Positions 1-11,031 of a DNA stretch of 64,000 nucleotides are shown here, in pieces. The first letter of the stretch is position 1; each line of letters begins with the position of its first letter. Location: positions 2,823,270 to 2,887,269 of the forward strand of contig NZ_BDUB01000001.1 in NCBI RefSeq assembly GCF_002218065.1, read 5' to 3'. A program made the translations under genes and the position numbers. The notes under the pieces are model-generated. The model was given only the letters and a program-made list of their open reading frames with translations, did no database searches and was not told the origin of the DNA. This stretch comes from Nodularia sp. NIES-3585 (lineage in GTDB: Bacteria > Cyanobacteriota > Cyanobacteriia > Cyanobacteriales > Nostocaceae).

Positions 1-44
1 GGTGTCCTCAAAAAAAGTTTAACTCCTTTGACGAAGGTAAAGGC

Positions 45-3000
45 ATGACTACAGATACTACATATAATATGGAATCCGCCTTTTTGTTGCCCGACTTGAT
101 TGAAATCCAGCGGTCAAGTTTTCGCTGGTTTTTAGAAGAAGGGCTGATAGAAGAACTCAACTCCTTTAGTCCGATTACAGACTACACAGGCAAACTAGAA
201 CTGCACTTTTTAGGCCATAACTACAAACTCAAAGAGCCAAAGTACAGCGTTGAGGAATCTAAACGGCGGGATAGTACCTATGCCGTGCAAATGTATGTTC
301 CCACCCGCCTGTTGAACAAAGAAACCGGGGATATTAAAGAACAAGAAGTATTTATTGGGGATTTGCCCTTAATGACAGACCGCGGTACGTTTATTATTAA
401 CGGAGCCGAGCGGGTAATTGTCAACCAGATAGTGCGATCGCCTGGAGTTTACTACAAATCAGAAATCGATAAAAACGGGCGGCGGACTTATTCAGCTAGC
501 TTAATCCCTAACCGGGGAGCTTGGCTAAAATTTGAAACAGACCGTAACGATTTGGTGTGGGTACGCATCGACAAAACCCGTAAACTCTCAGCCCAGGTAC
601 TATTAAAAGCCCTCGGCTTATCAGACAACGAAATATTTGATGCCCTGCGCCACCCTGAATATTTCCAAAAAACCATCGAAAAAGAAGGGCAATTTTCCGA
701 AGAAGAAGCCCTGATGGAGTTGTACCGGAAATTACGTCCCGGTGAACCACCCACAGTATTAGGTGGACAACAGCTATTAGACTCCCGCTTCTTCGACCCT
801 AAACGTTATGACCTTGGTCGCGTTGGTCGTTATAAACTCAACAAAAAATTACGACTGTCTGTTCCCGACACCATGCGCGTCTTAAGTCCTGGGGACATCT
901 TAGCAGCAGTAGACTACCTGATTAACCTGGAATATGATATCGGTAATATCGACGACATTGACCACTTAGGCAATCGTCGAGTCAGAAGCGTCGGCGAACT
1001 CCTACAAAACCAAGTCAGAGTCGGATTAAACCGTCTAGAGCGGATTATTCGGGAACGGATGACCGTATCAGATGCCGAAGTTTTAACCCCAGCCTCCTTA
1101 GTCAACCCTAAACCATTGGTAGCAGCAATCAAAGAATTCTTTGGTTCTAGCCAATTAAGTCAGTTCATGGATCAAACAAATCCCCTAGCAGAACTGACCC
1201 ACAAACGCCGCCTCAGCGCCCTTGGCCCTGGTGGTTTAACTCGTGAACGGGCAGGATTTGCCGTCCGAGATATTCACCCTTCTCACTACGGCAGAATTTG
1301 CCCCATTGAAACACCAGAAGGACCAAACGCCGGTTTGATTGGTTCCTTAGCCACCCATGCGCGAGTCAACCTCTACGGATTTCTCGAAACCCCCTTTAGA
1401 CCAGTAGAAAATGGTCGGGTGCGATTTGACCTACCGCCTGTCTACATGACAGCCGACGAAGAAGACGACCTGCGGACTGCCACAGGTGACATTCCCGTAG
1501 ATGAGAATGGCTACATTAAGGGACCACAAGTGCCAGTCCGCTATCGCCAAGACTGGGCAACCACCACCCCCGAACAAGTGGATTACGTAGCTGTGTCCCC
1601 AGTGCAAATTGTGTCTGTAGCTACCAGCATGATTCCCTTTTTGGAACATGACGACGCTAACCGTGCGCTGATGGGTTCCAATATGCAACGGCAAGCAGTA
1701 CCCCTGCTCAAGCCAGAGCGTCCCCTGGTTGGTACTGGTTTAGAAGCCCAAGGCGCGAGAGACTCAGGAATGGTTGTGGTTTCCCGTACGGATGGCGATG
1801 TCACCTACGTAGATGCTACAGAAATTCGTGTTCGTCCTAAAGGCGGTAACTCAGAAATTAGGTATCGGCTGTCTAAATACCAAAGATCCAACCAAGACAC
1901 TTGTTTAAATCAAAAACCCCTCGTCCGCATTGGTGAGCGAGTTGTTGCTGGTCAAGTGCTAGCGGATGGTTCAGCCACTGAAGGTGGTGAATTAGCCTTG
2001 GGTCAAAATATTGTCCTCGCCTATATGCCTTGGGAAGGGTATAACTACGAAGACGCAATTTTGATATCCGAAAAACTGGTACAAGATGATGTCTACACCT
2101 CAATTCACATTGAAAAATATGAAATTGAAGCCAGACAAACCAAACTTGGCCCAGAAGAAATCACCAGAGAAATTCCCAACGTCGGGGAAGATGCCCTGCG
2201 TCAGTTAGATGAACAGGGAATTATCCGCATCGGTGCTTGGGTAGAAGCAGGAGATATTCTGGTAGGAAAAGTTACACCAAAAGGTGAATCTGATCAACCA
2301 CCAGAAGAAAAACTGTTGCGTGCCATCTTTGGCGAAAAAGCGCGGGATGTGCGAGATAACTCCCTGCGAGTTCCCAACGGTGAAAAAGGACGCGTCGTTG
2401 ACGTGCGTTTATTTACCCGCGAACAAGGCGATGAATTACCACCGGGAGCCAACATGGTGGTGCGGGTCTATGTAGCCCAAAAACGCAAAATCCAAGTGGG
2501 CGATAAAATGGCAGGTCGCCACGGTAATAAAGGGATTATTTCTCGGATATTACCTGTGGAAGATATGCCTTACTTAGCAGATGGTTCCACAGTGGACATC
2601 GTGCTAAACCCCTTGGGTGTACCTAGTCGGATGAACGTCGGACAGGTATTTGAATGTATGTTGGGCTGGGCTGCTCATACTTTAGGAGTCCGGTTTAAAA
2701 TTACTCCCTTTGATGAAATGTATGGGGAAGAGACATCCCGCAGCCTTGTACATGGCAAACTGCAAGAAGCACGGGACGAAACAGGCAAAGATTGGGTATA
2801 CAACCCAGATAACCCTGGCAAAATCATGGTGTTTGATGGTCGTACAGGCGAACCCTTTGACCGACCAATCACCGTAGGCGTAGCTTATATTCTCAAGCTC
2901 GTGCATTTGGTGGACGACAAGATTCACGCTCGTTCCACAGGGCCATACTCGCTGGTAACACAGCAACCCTTGGGTGGTAAAGCCCAACAAGGTGGTCAGC

Positions 3001-3350
3001 GCTTTGGGGAAATGGAAGTGTGGGCTTTGGAAGCATTTGGTGCAGCTTACACCTTGCAGGAATTGCTGACAGTCAAATCAGACGATATGCAAGGTCGGAA
3101 TGAAGCGTTAAATGCCATTGTTAAAGGCAAATCAATTCCTCGACCAGGAACACCAGAATCCTTCAAGGTGCTAATGCGAGAACTGCAATCATTAGGATTA
3201 GACATCGCCGTACATAAGGTAGAAACCCAACCTGATGGTAGTTCCTTAGATGTGGAAGTCGATTTAATGGCAGACCAATCAGCCCGGCGCACACCTCCTC
3301 GACCAACCTACGAATCTCTCTCCCGCGAATCTCTAGAAGGGGAAGAGTAG
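45..3350 (+). CDS. rpoB: DNA-directed RNA polymerase subunit beta
   Basis: Beta subunit of the core RNA polymerase, which forms one side of the active-site cleft and the rifampicin pocket. The 1101-residue length is usual for cyanobacteria, which lack the large lineage insertions of the E. coli subunit. Visible signatures include the N-terminal [14 protein letters not shown] segment, the fork/rifampicin region with [18 protein letters not shown] (around residues 390-410), [12 protein letters not shown] (around 820-830) and the C-terminal [24 protein letters not shown] segment that contacts beta-prime. The start is preceded by a purine-rich AAGGTAAAGG. It is first in an rpoB-rpoC1-rpoC2 series; what lies upstream is outside the window. 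Nothing is missing or broken. Confidence 0.99.
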   Translation: MTTDTTYNMESAFLLPDLIEIQRSSFRWFLEEGLIEELNSFSPITDYTGKLELHFLGHNYKLKEPKYSVEESKRRDSTYAVQMYVPTRLLNKETGDIKEQEVFIGDLPLMTDRGTFIINGAERVIVNQIVRSPGVYYKSEIDKNGRRTYSASLIPNRGAWLKFETDRNDLVWVRIDKTRKLSAQVLLKALGLSDNEIFDALRHPEYFQKTIEKEGQFSEEEALMELYRKLRPGEPPTVLGGQQLLDSRFFDPKRYDLGRVGRYKLNKKLRLSVPDTMRVLSPGDILAAVDYLINLEYDIGNIDDIDHLGNRRVRSVGELLQNQVRVGLNRLERIIRERMTVSDAEVLTPASLVNPKPLVAAIKEFFGSSQLSQFMDQTNPLAELTHKRRLSALGPGGLTRERAGFAVRDIHPSHYGRICPIETPEGPNAGLIGSLATHARVNLYGFLETPFRPVENGRVRFDLPPVYMTADEEDDLRTATGDIPVDENGYIKGPQVPVRYRQDWATTTPEQVDYVAVSPVQIVSVATSMIPFLEHDDANRALMGSNMQRQAVPLLKPERPLVGTGLEAQGARDSGMVVVSRTDGDVTYVDATEIRVRPKGGNSEIRYRLSKYQRSNQDTCLNQKPLVRIGERVVAGQVLADGSATEGGELALGQNIVLAYMPWEGYNYEDAILISEKLVQDDVYTSIHIEKYEIEARQTKLGPEEITREIPNVGEDALRQLDEQGIIRIGAWVEAGDILVGKVTPKGESDQPPEEKLLRAIFGEKARDVRDNSLRVPNGEKGRVVDVRLFTREQGDELPPGANMVVRVYVAQKRKIQVGDKMAGRHGNKGIISRILPVEDMPYLADGSTVDIVLNPLGVPSRMNVGQVFECMLGWAAHTLGVRFKITPFDEMYGEETSRSLVHGKLQEARDETGKDWVYNPDNPGKIMVFDGRTGEPFDRPITVGVAYILKLVHLVDDKIHARSTGPYSLVTQQPLGGKAQQGGQRFGEMEVWALEAFGAAYTLQELLTVKSDDMQGRNEALNAIVKGKSIPRPGTPESFKVLMRELQSLGLDIAVHKVETQPDGSSLDVEVDLMADQSARRTPPRPTYESLSRESLEGEE

Positions 3351-3390
3351 GGAGTGGGGAGTAGGGAGTGGGGAGTAGGGAGTAGGGGGA
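3350..3390. repeat. GGGGAGT/GGGAGTA-type tandem heptamers
   Basis: Immediately after the rpoB stop there are about six tandem 7-mers of the form GGGAGTG or GGGAGTA. This is the short tandemly repeated repetitive (STRR) type known from heterocystous cyanobacteria. The same family recurs at 20778-20833 (opposite orientation) and inside mfd at 32685-32720. It lies in the rpoB-rpoC1 spacer, so it should be transcribed with the operon. Confidence 0.85.
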
Positions 3391-3483
3391 AAACTTTGGG
3401 CTTTTACCAAAATCTTGATTCCTCATCCCTAATACCCAATCCCTATTGGGAATTACTTAGGAAATATTACGAATTAAAAATTA

Positions 3484-3513
3484 CGTTAGCGAAGCTCCTC
3501 TGAAGGAGGCATT
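3484..3513 (+). promoter_or_regulatory. Repeat-derived hairpin carrying the rpoC1 Shine-Dalgarno
   Basis: The sequence GTTAGCGAAGCTCCTC followed by TGAAGGAGGCATTA belongs to the same dispersed repeat family as the copies before rpoC2. CTCCT (3495-3499) can pair with AGGAG (3504-3508) across a four-base loop. That AGGAGG is the only good Shine-Dalgarno for the rpoC1 start at 3518. The pairing is seen directly; any effect on translation is inference. Confidence 0.5.
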
Positions 3514-3517
3514 AATT

Positions 3518-5395
3518 ATGAGACCCGCCCAAACTAATCAGTTTGACTACGTTAAAATCGGTTTAGCATCACCGGAACGCATCAGGCAATGGGGTGAGCG
3601 CACACTACCTAATGGCCAACTCGTTGGTGAAGTGACGAAGCCGGAAACAATTAATTACCGTACTCTGAAGCCAGAGATGGACGGCTTATTTTGTGAGCGC
3701 ATCTTTGGCCCAGCTAAAGATTGGGAATGTCATTGTGGGAAGTATAAGAGAGTCCGTCACCGTGGTATTGTGTGTGAGCGTTGTGGTGTAGAGGTCACCG
3801 AGTCGCGGGTGCGTCGTCACCGCATGGGATACATTAAACTCGCCGCCCCAGTCGCCCACGTTTGGTATCTCAAAGGTATCCCTAGTTACATTTCCATTCT
3901 GCTGGATATGCCCTTGCGGGATGTGGAGCAGATCGTCTACTTCAACTCTTATGTTGTTCTGAGTCCCGGTAATGCGGAAACATTAAGCTACAAACAGCTA
4001 CTCAGTGAAGACCAATGGTTGGAAATTGAAGACCAAATATATAGCGAAGATTCTCTGTTGCAGGGCGTAGAAGTAGGCATCGGAGCAGAAGCATTACTGC
4101 GTTTGCTGGCTGATATTAATTTAGAGCAAGAAGCCGAAAACCTGCGAGAGGAAATTGGTAACGCTAAGGGACAGAAGCGAGCCAAACTGATTAAACGGTT
4201 ACGGGTAATTGATAATTTCATCGCTACTGGTTCCAAACCAGAGTGGATGGTCATGGCTGTGATTCCGGTAATTCCTCCTGACCTGCGCCCAATGGTACAG
4301 CTAGATGGTGGACGGTTTGCCACCAGTGATTTGAATGATTTGTATCGTCGGGTAATTAACCGGAATAATCGTTTGGCGCGTCTGCAAGAGATTTTAGCAC
4401 CAGAAATTATTGTGCGGAACGAAAAGCGGATGCTGCAAGAAGCGGTGGATGCTTTGATTGACAATGGTCGTCGGGGACGGACGGTAGTAGGGGCAAATAA
4501 CCGACCGCTGAAGTCTTTATCTGACATTATCGAAGGTAAACAAGGACGTTTCCGCCAAAACTTGTTGGGTAAACGGGTTGACTACTCTGGACGTTCTGTG
4601 ATTGTGGTGGGACCGAAACTGAAGATTCACCAGTGCGGTTTGCCTAGAGAAATGGCTATTGAGTTATTTCAGCCCTTTGTGATTAATCGCCTGATTCGTA
4701 GCGGCATGGTGAATAATATCAAAGCTGCTAAAAAGTTGATTTCTCGCAATGACCCCAGTGTGTGGGATGTGCTAGAAGAGGTGATTGAAGGACACCCGGT
4801 GATGCTGAACCGTGCGCCAACGCTGCACCGTTTAGGTATTCAGGCTTTTGAACCAGTCTTGGTGGAAGGACGAGCAATTCAACTACACCCGTTGGTATGT
4901 CCGGCTTTTAACGCTGACTTTGATGGTGACCAAATGGCGGTACACGTGCCGCTGTCTCTAGAAAGTCAGGCTGAAGCTCGGTTGTTGATGCTGGCTTCTA
5001 ATAATGTTTTGTCACCAGCTACAGGTAGACCGATTATTACCCCTAGCCAAGACATGGTATTGGGAGCATATTATTTAACGGCAGAAAACCCTGGGGCTAC
5101 TAAGGGTACTGGTAGATATTATGCTTCCATGGAGGATGTAATTATGGCTTTCCAACAAGACCAGGTGGATTTACACGCTTACATCTATGTGCGGTTTGAT
5201 GGTGAGGTGGAATGCGACCAACCAGATAAAGAACCTCTGGAAGTAACAGAAAACGCCGATGGAACTCGGACTTTGCTGTATAAGTTCCGCCGAGTGAGAG
5301 AGGATGCCCAAGGGAATTTAATTTCTCAGTATGTCCGCACTACTCCTGGTCGTGTTATTTACAATAATGCTATTCAGGAAGCACTAGCTGTTTAA
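3518..5395 (+). CDS. rpoC1: DNA-directed RNA polymerase subunit gamma (N-terminal part of beta-prime)
   Basis: The N-terminal section of beta-prime, a separate subunit (gamma) in cyanobacteria and plastids. The 625-residue length is normal for the family. A zinc-binding cluster CxC...CxxC lies at about residues 71-89. The catalytic magnesium motif NADFDGD is at residues 465-471, with the preceding [12 protein letters not shown] segment. The chosen ATG has an AGGAGG ribosome site nine bases upstream. It is second in the rpoB-rpoC1-rpoC2 series and is separated from both neighbours by repeat-filled spacers. Confidence 0.99.
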   Translation: MRPAQTNQFDYVKIGLASPERIRQWGERTLPNGQLVGEVTKPETINYRTLKPEMDGLFCERIFGPAKDWECHCGKYKRVRHRGIVCERCGVEVTESRVRRHRMGYIKLAAPVAHVWYLKGIPSYISILLDMPLRDVEQIVYFNSYVVLSPGNAETLSYKQLLSEDQWLEIEDQIYSEDSLLQGVEVGIGAEALLRLLADINLEQEAENLREEIGNAKGQKRAKLIKRLRVIDNFIATGSKPEWMVMAVIPVIPPDLRPMVQLDGGRFATSDLNDLYRRVINRNNRLARLQEILAPEIIVRNEKRMLQEAVDALIDNGRRGRTVVGANNRPLKSLSDIIEGKQGRFRQNLLGKRVDYSGRSVIVVGPKLKIHQCGLPREMAIELFQPFVINRLIRSGMVNNIKAAKKLISRNDPSVWDVLEEVIEGHPVMLNRAPTLHRLGIQAFEPVLVEGRAIQLHPLVCPAFNADFDGDQMAVHVPLSLESQAEARLLMLASNNVLSPATGRPIITPSQDMVLGAYYLTAENPGATKGTGRYYASMEDVIMAFQQDQVDLHAYIYVRFDGEVECDQPDKEPLEVTENADGTRTLLYKFRRVREDAQGNLISQYVRTTPGRVIYNNAIQEALAV

Positions 5396-5470
5396 TTCGT
5401 AATTTCTAATTCGTAGTTCGTAGTTCAAGAATTACGAATTACGTAAAGCCTTCGGCATAGCTGCGCTTAG

Positions 5471-5590
5471 AGCGAAGCTCCTCTGTTAGCGAAGCTCTCC
5501 CAAAGGGAGCAAGAGGCATTACGAATTACGTTAGCGAAGCTCCTCTGTTAGCGAAGCTCTCCCAAAGGGAGCAAGAGGCATTACGAATTA
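5471..5590. repeat. Two tandem copies of a ~62-bp repeat before rpoC2
   Basis: The block beginning AGCGAAGCTCCTCTG and ending GGCATTACGAATTA occurs at 5471-5527 and again at 5533-5590, joined by ACGTT. Each copy contains the hairpin GCTCTCCCAAAGGGAGC. A related truncated copy precedes rpoC1 (3484-3513). These fill most of the 212-base rpoC1-rpoC2 spacer and look like copies of a cyanobacterial hairpin repeat. Confidence 0.85.
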
Positions 5591-5607
5591 TTAAGGATTA
5601 ATTATTA

Positions 5608-8600
5608 ATGACTAAGGAAAAAGCGGTTTTTCGCAATCGGGTGGTTGACAAAGGTCAATTGAGAAAGTTAATTTCTTGGGCGTTCACCCATTATGGTACG
5701 GCGCGCACGGCTGTGATGGCGGATAAGTTGAAGGAGTTGGGTTTTCGTTATGCTACCAAAGCAGGCGTTTCCATCAGTGTAGATGACTTGATGATTCCGC
5801 CCACGAAGCGATCGCTCTTAGAAGCAGCAGAGGAGGAAATTCTGGCCACTGAAACTCGTTATCAACGGGGTGAAATTACTGAGGTAGAACGTTTCCAAAA
5901 GGTAATTGATACTTGGAATGGTACGAGTGAGGCGCTGAAGGATGAGGTGGTGGTTCACTTTAAGAAAACTGACCCCCTGAACTCGGTTTACATGATGGCT
6001 TTCTCTGGGGCGCGGGGTAATATCTCTCAAGTGCGGCAGTTGGTGGGAATGCGGGGACTAATGGCTGACCCCCAAGGGGAAATTATTGACTTACCCATTA
6101 AAACCAATTTCCGCGAAGGTCTGACTGTCACCGAATACATTATTTCGTCTTACGGTGCCAGAAAAGGATTGGTAGATACTGCGTTGCGGACTGCTGACTC
6201 TGGTTATCTGACCCGTCGTCTGGTGGATGTATCCCAGGATGTAATTATTCGGGAATTTGACTGCGGGACTACCAGAGGTATTCCCGTGCGGGCGATGACC
6301 GAAGGGGGCAAAATCTTGATTCCCCTGGCGCAACGCTTGCTAGGACGGGTGGTGGCTGAGGATGTAGTGCATCCCACCACCAAGGAAGTGATTGCAGCCC
6401 GCAATACCCCAATTTCTGATGATTTGGCTATAGAAATTCAGAAGGCGGGTGTGACTCAAGTGGTGACGCGATCGCCTCTAACTTGTGAAGCAGCCCGTTC
6501 GGTGTGTCAACACTGCTATGGCTGGAGTTTAGCCCACGCGAAGATGGTGGATTTGGGCGAAGCTGTGGGGATTATTGCCGCTCAAAGTATCGGTGAACCG
6601 GGTACACAGTTGACCATGCGGACTTTCCACACAGGCGGTGTGTTTACTGGGGAAGTGGCGCAACAAGTCCGTTCTAAAACCGAAGGTACAATCCGTCTCC
6701 CCCGGAAATTACGCACCAGAACCTATCGCACCCGCCACGGGGAAGATGCCCTGTATGTGGAAGCCAATGGCATCATCAACTTGGAGCCGAAAAAAGACAG
6801 TTCTGGAGACCAAGAGCATCAAGAAATTCATGTGACTCAAGGTTCTACCCTCTATGTCCATGAAGGACAGCAAGTAAAAATCGGTCAGTTGCTGGCAGAA
6901 GTGGCTCTGGGTGGGCGAACAACTCGGACTAATACAGAAAAAGCCGTCAAAGATGTAGCTTCTAACTTGGCGGGAGAAGTGCAGTTTGCCGATGTTGTGC
7001 CAGAACAAAAAACCGACCGTCAGGGGAATACCACAACCACGGCTGCACGGGGTGGTTTGATTTGGGTGCTGTCTGGAGAAGTTTATAATTTGCCTCCTGG
7101 GGCTGAGTTGATTGTCAAAAATGGCGATCAAGTTGCTGAAAATGGAGTTTTGGCAGAAACCAAATTAACCACGGTGCATGGTGGTGTAGTGCGGTTACCA
7201 GAAGCGATCGCAGGTAAAAGCACCAGAGAAATTGAAATTATCACCGCCTCTGTGGTCTTAGACCAAGCCACAGTCACTGTGGAAAGTTCCCAAGGTCGTA
7301 ACCACTATTTAATCACCACTGGTAACAACCAAGTGTTCAACCTCCGGGCTACCCCAGGCACAAAGGTGCAGAATGGTCAAGTTGTGGCTGAGTTGATTGA
7401 TGAGCGCTATCGCACCAACACTGGGGGATTCCTGAAATTCGGTGGTGTAGAAGTTCAGAAAAAAGGCAAAGCCAAGCTGGGTTATGAAGTCGTCCAGGGT
7501 GGCACTTTGCTGTGGATTCCCGAAGAAACCCACGAAGTTAATAAAGATATCTCCTTGCTATTAGTCGAAGACGGCCAGTTTGTCGAAGCCGGCACCGAAG
7601 TCGTCAAAGATATCTTCTGCCAAAACAGTGGTGTAATTGAAGTCACCCAGAAAAATGACATCCTCCGGGAAGTGGTGGTCAAGCCTGGGGAACTGCTAAT
7701 GGTCGATGATCCAGAAGCAGTCATGGGACGCGACAACACTTTTGTCCAACCTGGTGAAGAGTTCCAAGGGACTGTAGCTACAGAATTACGCTACATCCAA
7801 TATATTGAATCCACAGAAGGCCCGGCATTATTGAGCCGTCCTGTAGTCGAGTTTGCTGTTCCCAACAACCCAGATGTGCCATCCACTACTTCCATTAGCC
7901 AACAAACCGGACGTTCCATTCAAATGCGCGCAGTACAACGACTGCCTTATAAAGATTCTGAACGGGTGAAGTCTGTTGATGGTGTGGAACTACTGCGAAC
8001 TCAGCTAGTGTTGGAAATTGAACAGGATGGTGAACAAGACCATTCTGCCTCTCCTTTAGCCGCAGATATTGAACTGGTTGAAGATACTGAAAATGCCGAA
8101 GTTCAACGCTTGCAACTGGTGATTTTGGAATCGTTAGTAATTCGCCGAGATATTACCGCCGATGCTACCCAAGGCAGCACCCAGACGAGTTTGCAGGTGG
8201 AGGATGGCGACAGCATTGCCCCTGGTTCTGTGGTAGCCAGCACCAAAATTTTGGGTAAAGAGGGGGGTATAGTGCGGGGTGTGCGAGCCGGCACCGAAGC
8301 AGTGCGTCGTTGTTTGGTGTTACGCGATAGCGACAAAATCACTATGACAACTAGCGCTCAACCCAAGGTGAAGAGGGGAGATTTGTTAGTAGAAGGTGCA
8401 GAAATTGCTCCGGGAATCTTTGCTGAGGATTCTGGGCAAGTATTGGAAGTAATTAATAATACTGCTGCATCTGCTACTGGGGAATCGGCTCTTGCAGGCC
8501 CACAGTATTCCATCAATATCCGCGTTGGTCGTCCCTACCGAGTCAGCCCTGGGGCTGTGTTGCAAATAGAAGATGGGGATTTGGTGCAACGGGGCGACAA

Positions 8601-9678
8601 CTTGGTGTTGTTGGTGTTTGAACGGGCGAAAACTGGAGACATTATCCAAGGTTTGCCCCGGATTGAAGAGTTGCTGGAGGCGCGCAAACCTAAAGAAGCT
8701 TGTATTTTGGCGCGGCGCTCTGGTGAACTAAAGGTAGTTTATGCTGATGGTGGTGATGAAGCGATCGCTGCTAAAGTCATAGAACCCAATGGTGTAGTTA
8801 CAGATTATCCTCTTGGACCTGGACAAAATTTGATGATGCCAGATGGCTCAATGATTTCGGCGGGGGAACCGTTGAGTGATGGTCCATCCAACCCCCATGA
8901 AATTTTGGAGGTGTTCTTTAGTCTGGGTTCTGAGGATGGAATTTATGCTTGTGCCAGCCATGCGTTGCAAAAGGTGCAGACATTCTTGGTGAATGAAGTG
9001 CAGATGGTGTATCAGTCCCAAGGGATTGAGATTTCTGACAAGCACATTGAGGTAATTGTGCGTCAGATGACCAATAAGGTCAGGATTGATGATGGTGGAG
9101 ACACTACCATGCTGCCTGGGGAGTTGGTGGAACTGCGCCAAGTGGAGCAGGTGAATGAGGCCATGGCCATTACTGGCGGTGCGAGGGCGCAATATACGCC
9201 TGTGCTGTTAGGGATTACGAAGGCATCGTTGAACACCGACAGCTTCATTTCGGCGGCATCTTTCCAAGAGACAACACGGGTGCTAACTGAAGCAGCCATT
9301 GAGGGTAAATCTGACTGGCTGCGGGGGTTGAAGGAAAACGTGATTATCGGGCGATTGATTCCGGCTGGTACTGGCTACAATACCTATGAGGAACCAGGGG
9401 CGATTGATGAATATGCGGCTCTAGATAGCAATGCCGTATTGGATGAAGTTGATGATCCACTGGATATGGTGCTAGATGACCGCACGGCGCGCACTTACAA
9501 CTTAGATTCTCCTGGGCTGGCGGAAACTGGATTTGGCAAACGACGTGCCGAAAGACCTATCTTGGATGAAGAAGATGAGTTGATTGCTGATGAAGTGAGC
9601 GACCTCGTAGAAGAAGAAGAAGAGGATGAGGATGATTACGAGGAAGTAGATGACGATGACGATGATTACGATAGCTAA
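5608..9678 (+). CDS. rpoC2: DNA-directed RNA polymerase subunit beta-prime (C-terminal part)
   Basis: The C-terminal section of beta-prime, 1356 residues. It contains the bridge-helix/trigger-loop region ([21 protein letters not shown], about residues 132-152), a second zinc site ([11 protein letters not shown], about 293-303) and the trigger-loop arm [20 protein letters not shown] very long segment rich in beta-type hybrid repeats follows (about 345-980). It corresponds to the large SI3 insertion known for cyanobacterial beta-prime. The protein ends in a highly acidic tail (about 1330-1356, nearly all D/E). The SD is a weak AAGGA about 13 bases from the ATG. It is last in the operon and is followed by a hairpin terminator. 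Confidence 0.99.
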   Translation: MTKEKAVFRNRVVDKGQLRKLISWAFTHYGTARTAVMADKLKELGFRYATKAGVSISVDDLMIPPTKRSLLEAAEEEILATETRYQRGEITEVERFQKVIDTWNGTSEALKDEVVVHFKKTDPLNSVYMMAFSGARGNISQVRQLVGMRGLMADPQGEIIDLPIKTNFREGLTVTEYIISSYGARKGLVDTALRTADSGYLTRRLVDVSQDVIIREFDCGTTRGIPVRAMTEGGKILIPLAQRLLGRVVAEDVVHPTTKEVIAARNTPISDDLAIEIQKAGVTQVVTRSPLTCEAARSVCQHCYGWSLAHAKMVDLGEAVGIIAAQSIGEPGTQLTMRTFHTGGVFTGEVAQQVRSKTEGTIRLPRKLRTRTYRTRHGEDALYVEANGIINLEPKKDSSGDQEHQEIHVTQGSTLYVHEGQQVKIGQLLAEVALGGRTTRTNTEKAVKDVASNLAGEVQFADVVPEQKTDRQGNTTTTAARGGLIWVLSGEVYNLPPGAELIVKNGDQVAENGVLAETKLTTVHGGVVRLPEAIAGKSTREIEIITASVVLDQATVTVESSQGRNHYLITTGNNQVFNLRATPGTKVQNGQVVAELIDERYRTNTGGFLKFGGVEVQKKGKAKLGYEVVQGGTLLWIPEETHEVNKDISLLLVEDGQFVEAGTEVVKDIFCQNSGVIEVTQKNDILREVVVKPGELLMVDDPEAVMGRDNTFVQPGEEFQGTVATELRYIQYIESTEGPALLSRPVVEFAVPNNPDVPSTTSISQQTGRSIQMRAVQRLPYKDSERVKSVDGVELLRTQLVLEIEQDGEQDHSASPLAADIELVEDTENAEVQRLQLVILESLVIRRDITADATQGSTQTSLQVEDGDSIAPGSVVASTKILGKEGGIVRGVRAGTEAVRRCLVLRDSDKITMTTSAQPKVKRGDLLVEGAEIAPGIFAEDSGQVLEVINNTAASATGESALAGPQYSINIRVGRPYRVSPGAVLQIEDGDLVQRGDNLVLLVFERAKTGDIIQGLPRIEELLEARKPKEACILARRSGELKVVYADGGDEAIAAKVIEPNGVVTDYPLGPGQNLMMPDGSMISAGEPLSDGPSNPHEILEVFFSLGSEDGIYACASHALQKVQTFLVNEVQMVYQSQGIEISDKHIEVIVRQMTNKVRIDDGGDTTMLPGELVELRQVEQVNEAMAITGGARAQYTPVLLGITKASLNTDSFISAASFQETTRVLTEAAIEGKSDWLRGLKENVIIGRLIPAGTGYNTYEEPGAIDEYAALDSNAVLDEVDDPLDMVLDDRTARTYNLDSPGLAETGFGKRRAERPILDEEDELIADEVSDLVEEEEEDEDDYEEVDDDDDDYDS

Positions 9679-9724
9679 CATGGCGTAGCCATAGATTCCA
9701 GCTAAAAGCTAACATTCTATAGAT

Positions 9725-9757
9725 AAAAGGCAAAAGAATAACTTCTTTTGCCTTTTT
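9725..9757 (+). terminator. Rho-independent terminator of the rpo operon
   Basis: A 14-bp stem (AAAAGGCAAAAGAA pairing with TTCTTTTGCCTTTT, loop TAAC) is followed by a T-rich stretch, about 50 bases after the rpoC2 stop. The rest of the 355-base gap to the next gene (9758-10033) holds a low-complexity TTTGTGTACTTTGTGTCC-type repeat near 9850 and nothing else I can name. Confidence 0.85.
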
Positions 9758-10033
9758 ACTTTTGACCATTAGTTCCCAATACAGTTCAGTTAAGCATTTC
9801 TTCCGAATCCCAAGGGGCTAATACCATTTCTGTGTAAAGCTGCGCTGAATTTCTTTCTTTGTGTACTTTGTGTCCTTTGTGTGTACACCTTAGTTCTCCC
9901 AAGAACACAATTCTTAATCTAATGCGATTCATTCCATAGCTGACAGAAGTCACAGAATCCAATAGGCTGATCTATAACTGCAAAAGCGAAATGCTTATCT
10001 TCTATCTTCATTACTAAACTCCAGATACACACA

Positions 10034-10357
10034 ATGCCTTTTAAAATCATCCAAAATTTTGACAGCAGTTTCACTCTAGAACCACAAGCAAAAGAAACTC
10101 TGTTCAATTTGTTGCAAGCTGAATCGTTCATACAACAAATTTGTCAACAGTCAAAATCTGGGAAAGTTGAATTCACACAATTACTTTTTCAGCCAGTTCC
10201 TTATAGCTTATCTACCCCCAAAGGAATGCCAGCAGAATTTGAACCATATAATGCATCTGATGAATATGTGATTATCAATGTACCGCCAAACTTCATGTTC
10301 AACGCCAAGATTTTTCAACCCAGTCGCCTTTGTGCTATTTATAAAAAATGTGGTTGA
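10034..10357 (+). CDS. Conserved hypothetical protein
   Basis: A 107-residue soluble protein with no signal peptide or membrane segment. I do not recognise a domain. It is hydrophobic/aromatic in the second half (FMFNAKIFQPSRLCAIYKKCG) and contains two cysteines near the C-terminus. It sits 46 bases upstream of the GIY-YIG-like gene on the same strand, so the two may be co-transcribed. Codon use looks like the neighbours. Function unknown. Confidence 0.6.
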   Translation: MPFKIIQNFDSSFTLEPQAKETLFNLLQAESFIQQICQQSKSGKVEFTQLLFQPVPYSLSTPKGMPAEFEPYNASDEYVIINVPPNFMFNAKIFQPSRLCAIYKKCG

Positions 10358-10403
10358 TTATTTTAAAATTCTCAATAGAAATAGCAAGTTTTAGATTTAA
10401 TAT

Positions 10404-10949
10404 ATGACTACTGAAATAAATATTCTTTCTTTGGCAAATTTGGAATATTCTCCTTACATTGACGAAAACGGCCAATTACCTCAAACTTATCAGGGACAAA
10501 TAGGAGTATATGCCATCTTTGACCAAGCAAAAATGCTGCAATTTGTCGGATATTCGCGTGATGTTTACCTTAGTCTGAAGCAACATTTAGTCCGTCAGCC
10601 TCAAGAATGTTATTGGGTGAAGGTTCAAACTATCGCACGCCCTAGCCGCACAGTTTTAGAAAATATTGAAAATGCTTGGATTGCCGAAAATGGTAGTGTT
10701 CCTTTAGGAAATGCTGATCATCAGGAAAGGTGGACACAGCCGATAAATGTTAAACCATTAATGACAGATGAAGAAGAAGAAAAATATCACCACCCAGCTA
10801 ATGATGAATTGGCTCAAATAAAAATAATTAAAAATGTTTGCCGACGAGTAGAGGCGGAAATTTTACTGGTATTGAAGGAACGGGGACTGCAAGAACAGTT
10901 TCGTTTTAATCCTAAGTTGAAGGAGGAAGGATTATTAGATTTAAAGTGA
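10404..10949 (+). CDS. GIY-YIG nuclease-like protein (probably degenerate)
   Basis: A 181-residue protein whose residues about 30-95 follow the GIY-YIG layout: IGVYAIFD in place of the GIY strand, LQFVGYSRD in place of YIG plus the catalytic arginine region, then the helix YLSLKQHLV. A conserved glutamate may be in ENIENAWIAENG. The strict GIY and YIG tripeptides are altered (GVY, FVG), so nuclease activity is uncertain. The C-terminal part (about 120-181) is charged and unassigned. It lies just downstream of a conserved hypothetical gene on the same strand. Confidence 0.65.
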   Translation: MTTEINILSLANLEYSPYIDENGQLPQTYQGQIGVYAIFDQAKMLQFVGYSRDVYLSLKQHLVRQPQECYWVKVQTIARPSRTVLENIENAWIAENGSVPLGNADHQERWTQPINVKPLMTDEEEEKYHHPANDELAQIKIIKNVCRRVEAEILLVLKERGLQEQFRFNPKLKEEGLLDLK

Positions 10950-11031
10950 ATTCAGGGGGAGTTTAAACGCAAAGGGGCGCGGAGTTGAGCGCAAAGGTAC
11001 GCAGAGGTTTGATGTGGGTGAAGGCTAATTT

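Noticed and set aside
3988-4527. Long minus-strand open frame inside rpoC1 (179 codons)
   Set aside because: It lies wholly within rpoC1 on the opposite strand, has Ser/Arg-rich composition typical of an antisense shadow and no ribosome site.
5471-5590. Possible CRISPR array before rpoC2
   Set aside because: Only two copies, joined by a 5-base spacer, and the unit belongs to a dispersed hairpin repeat family; no cas genes in the window.
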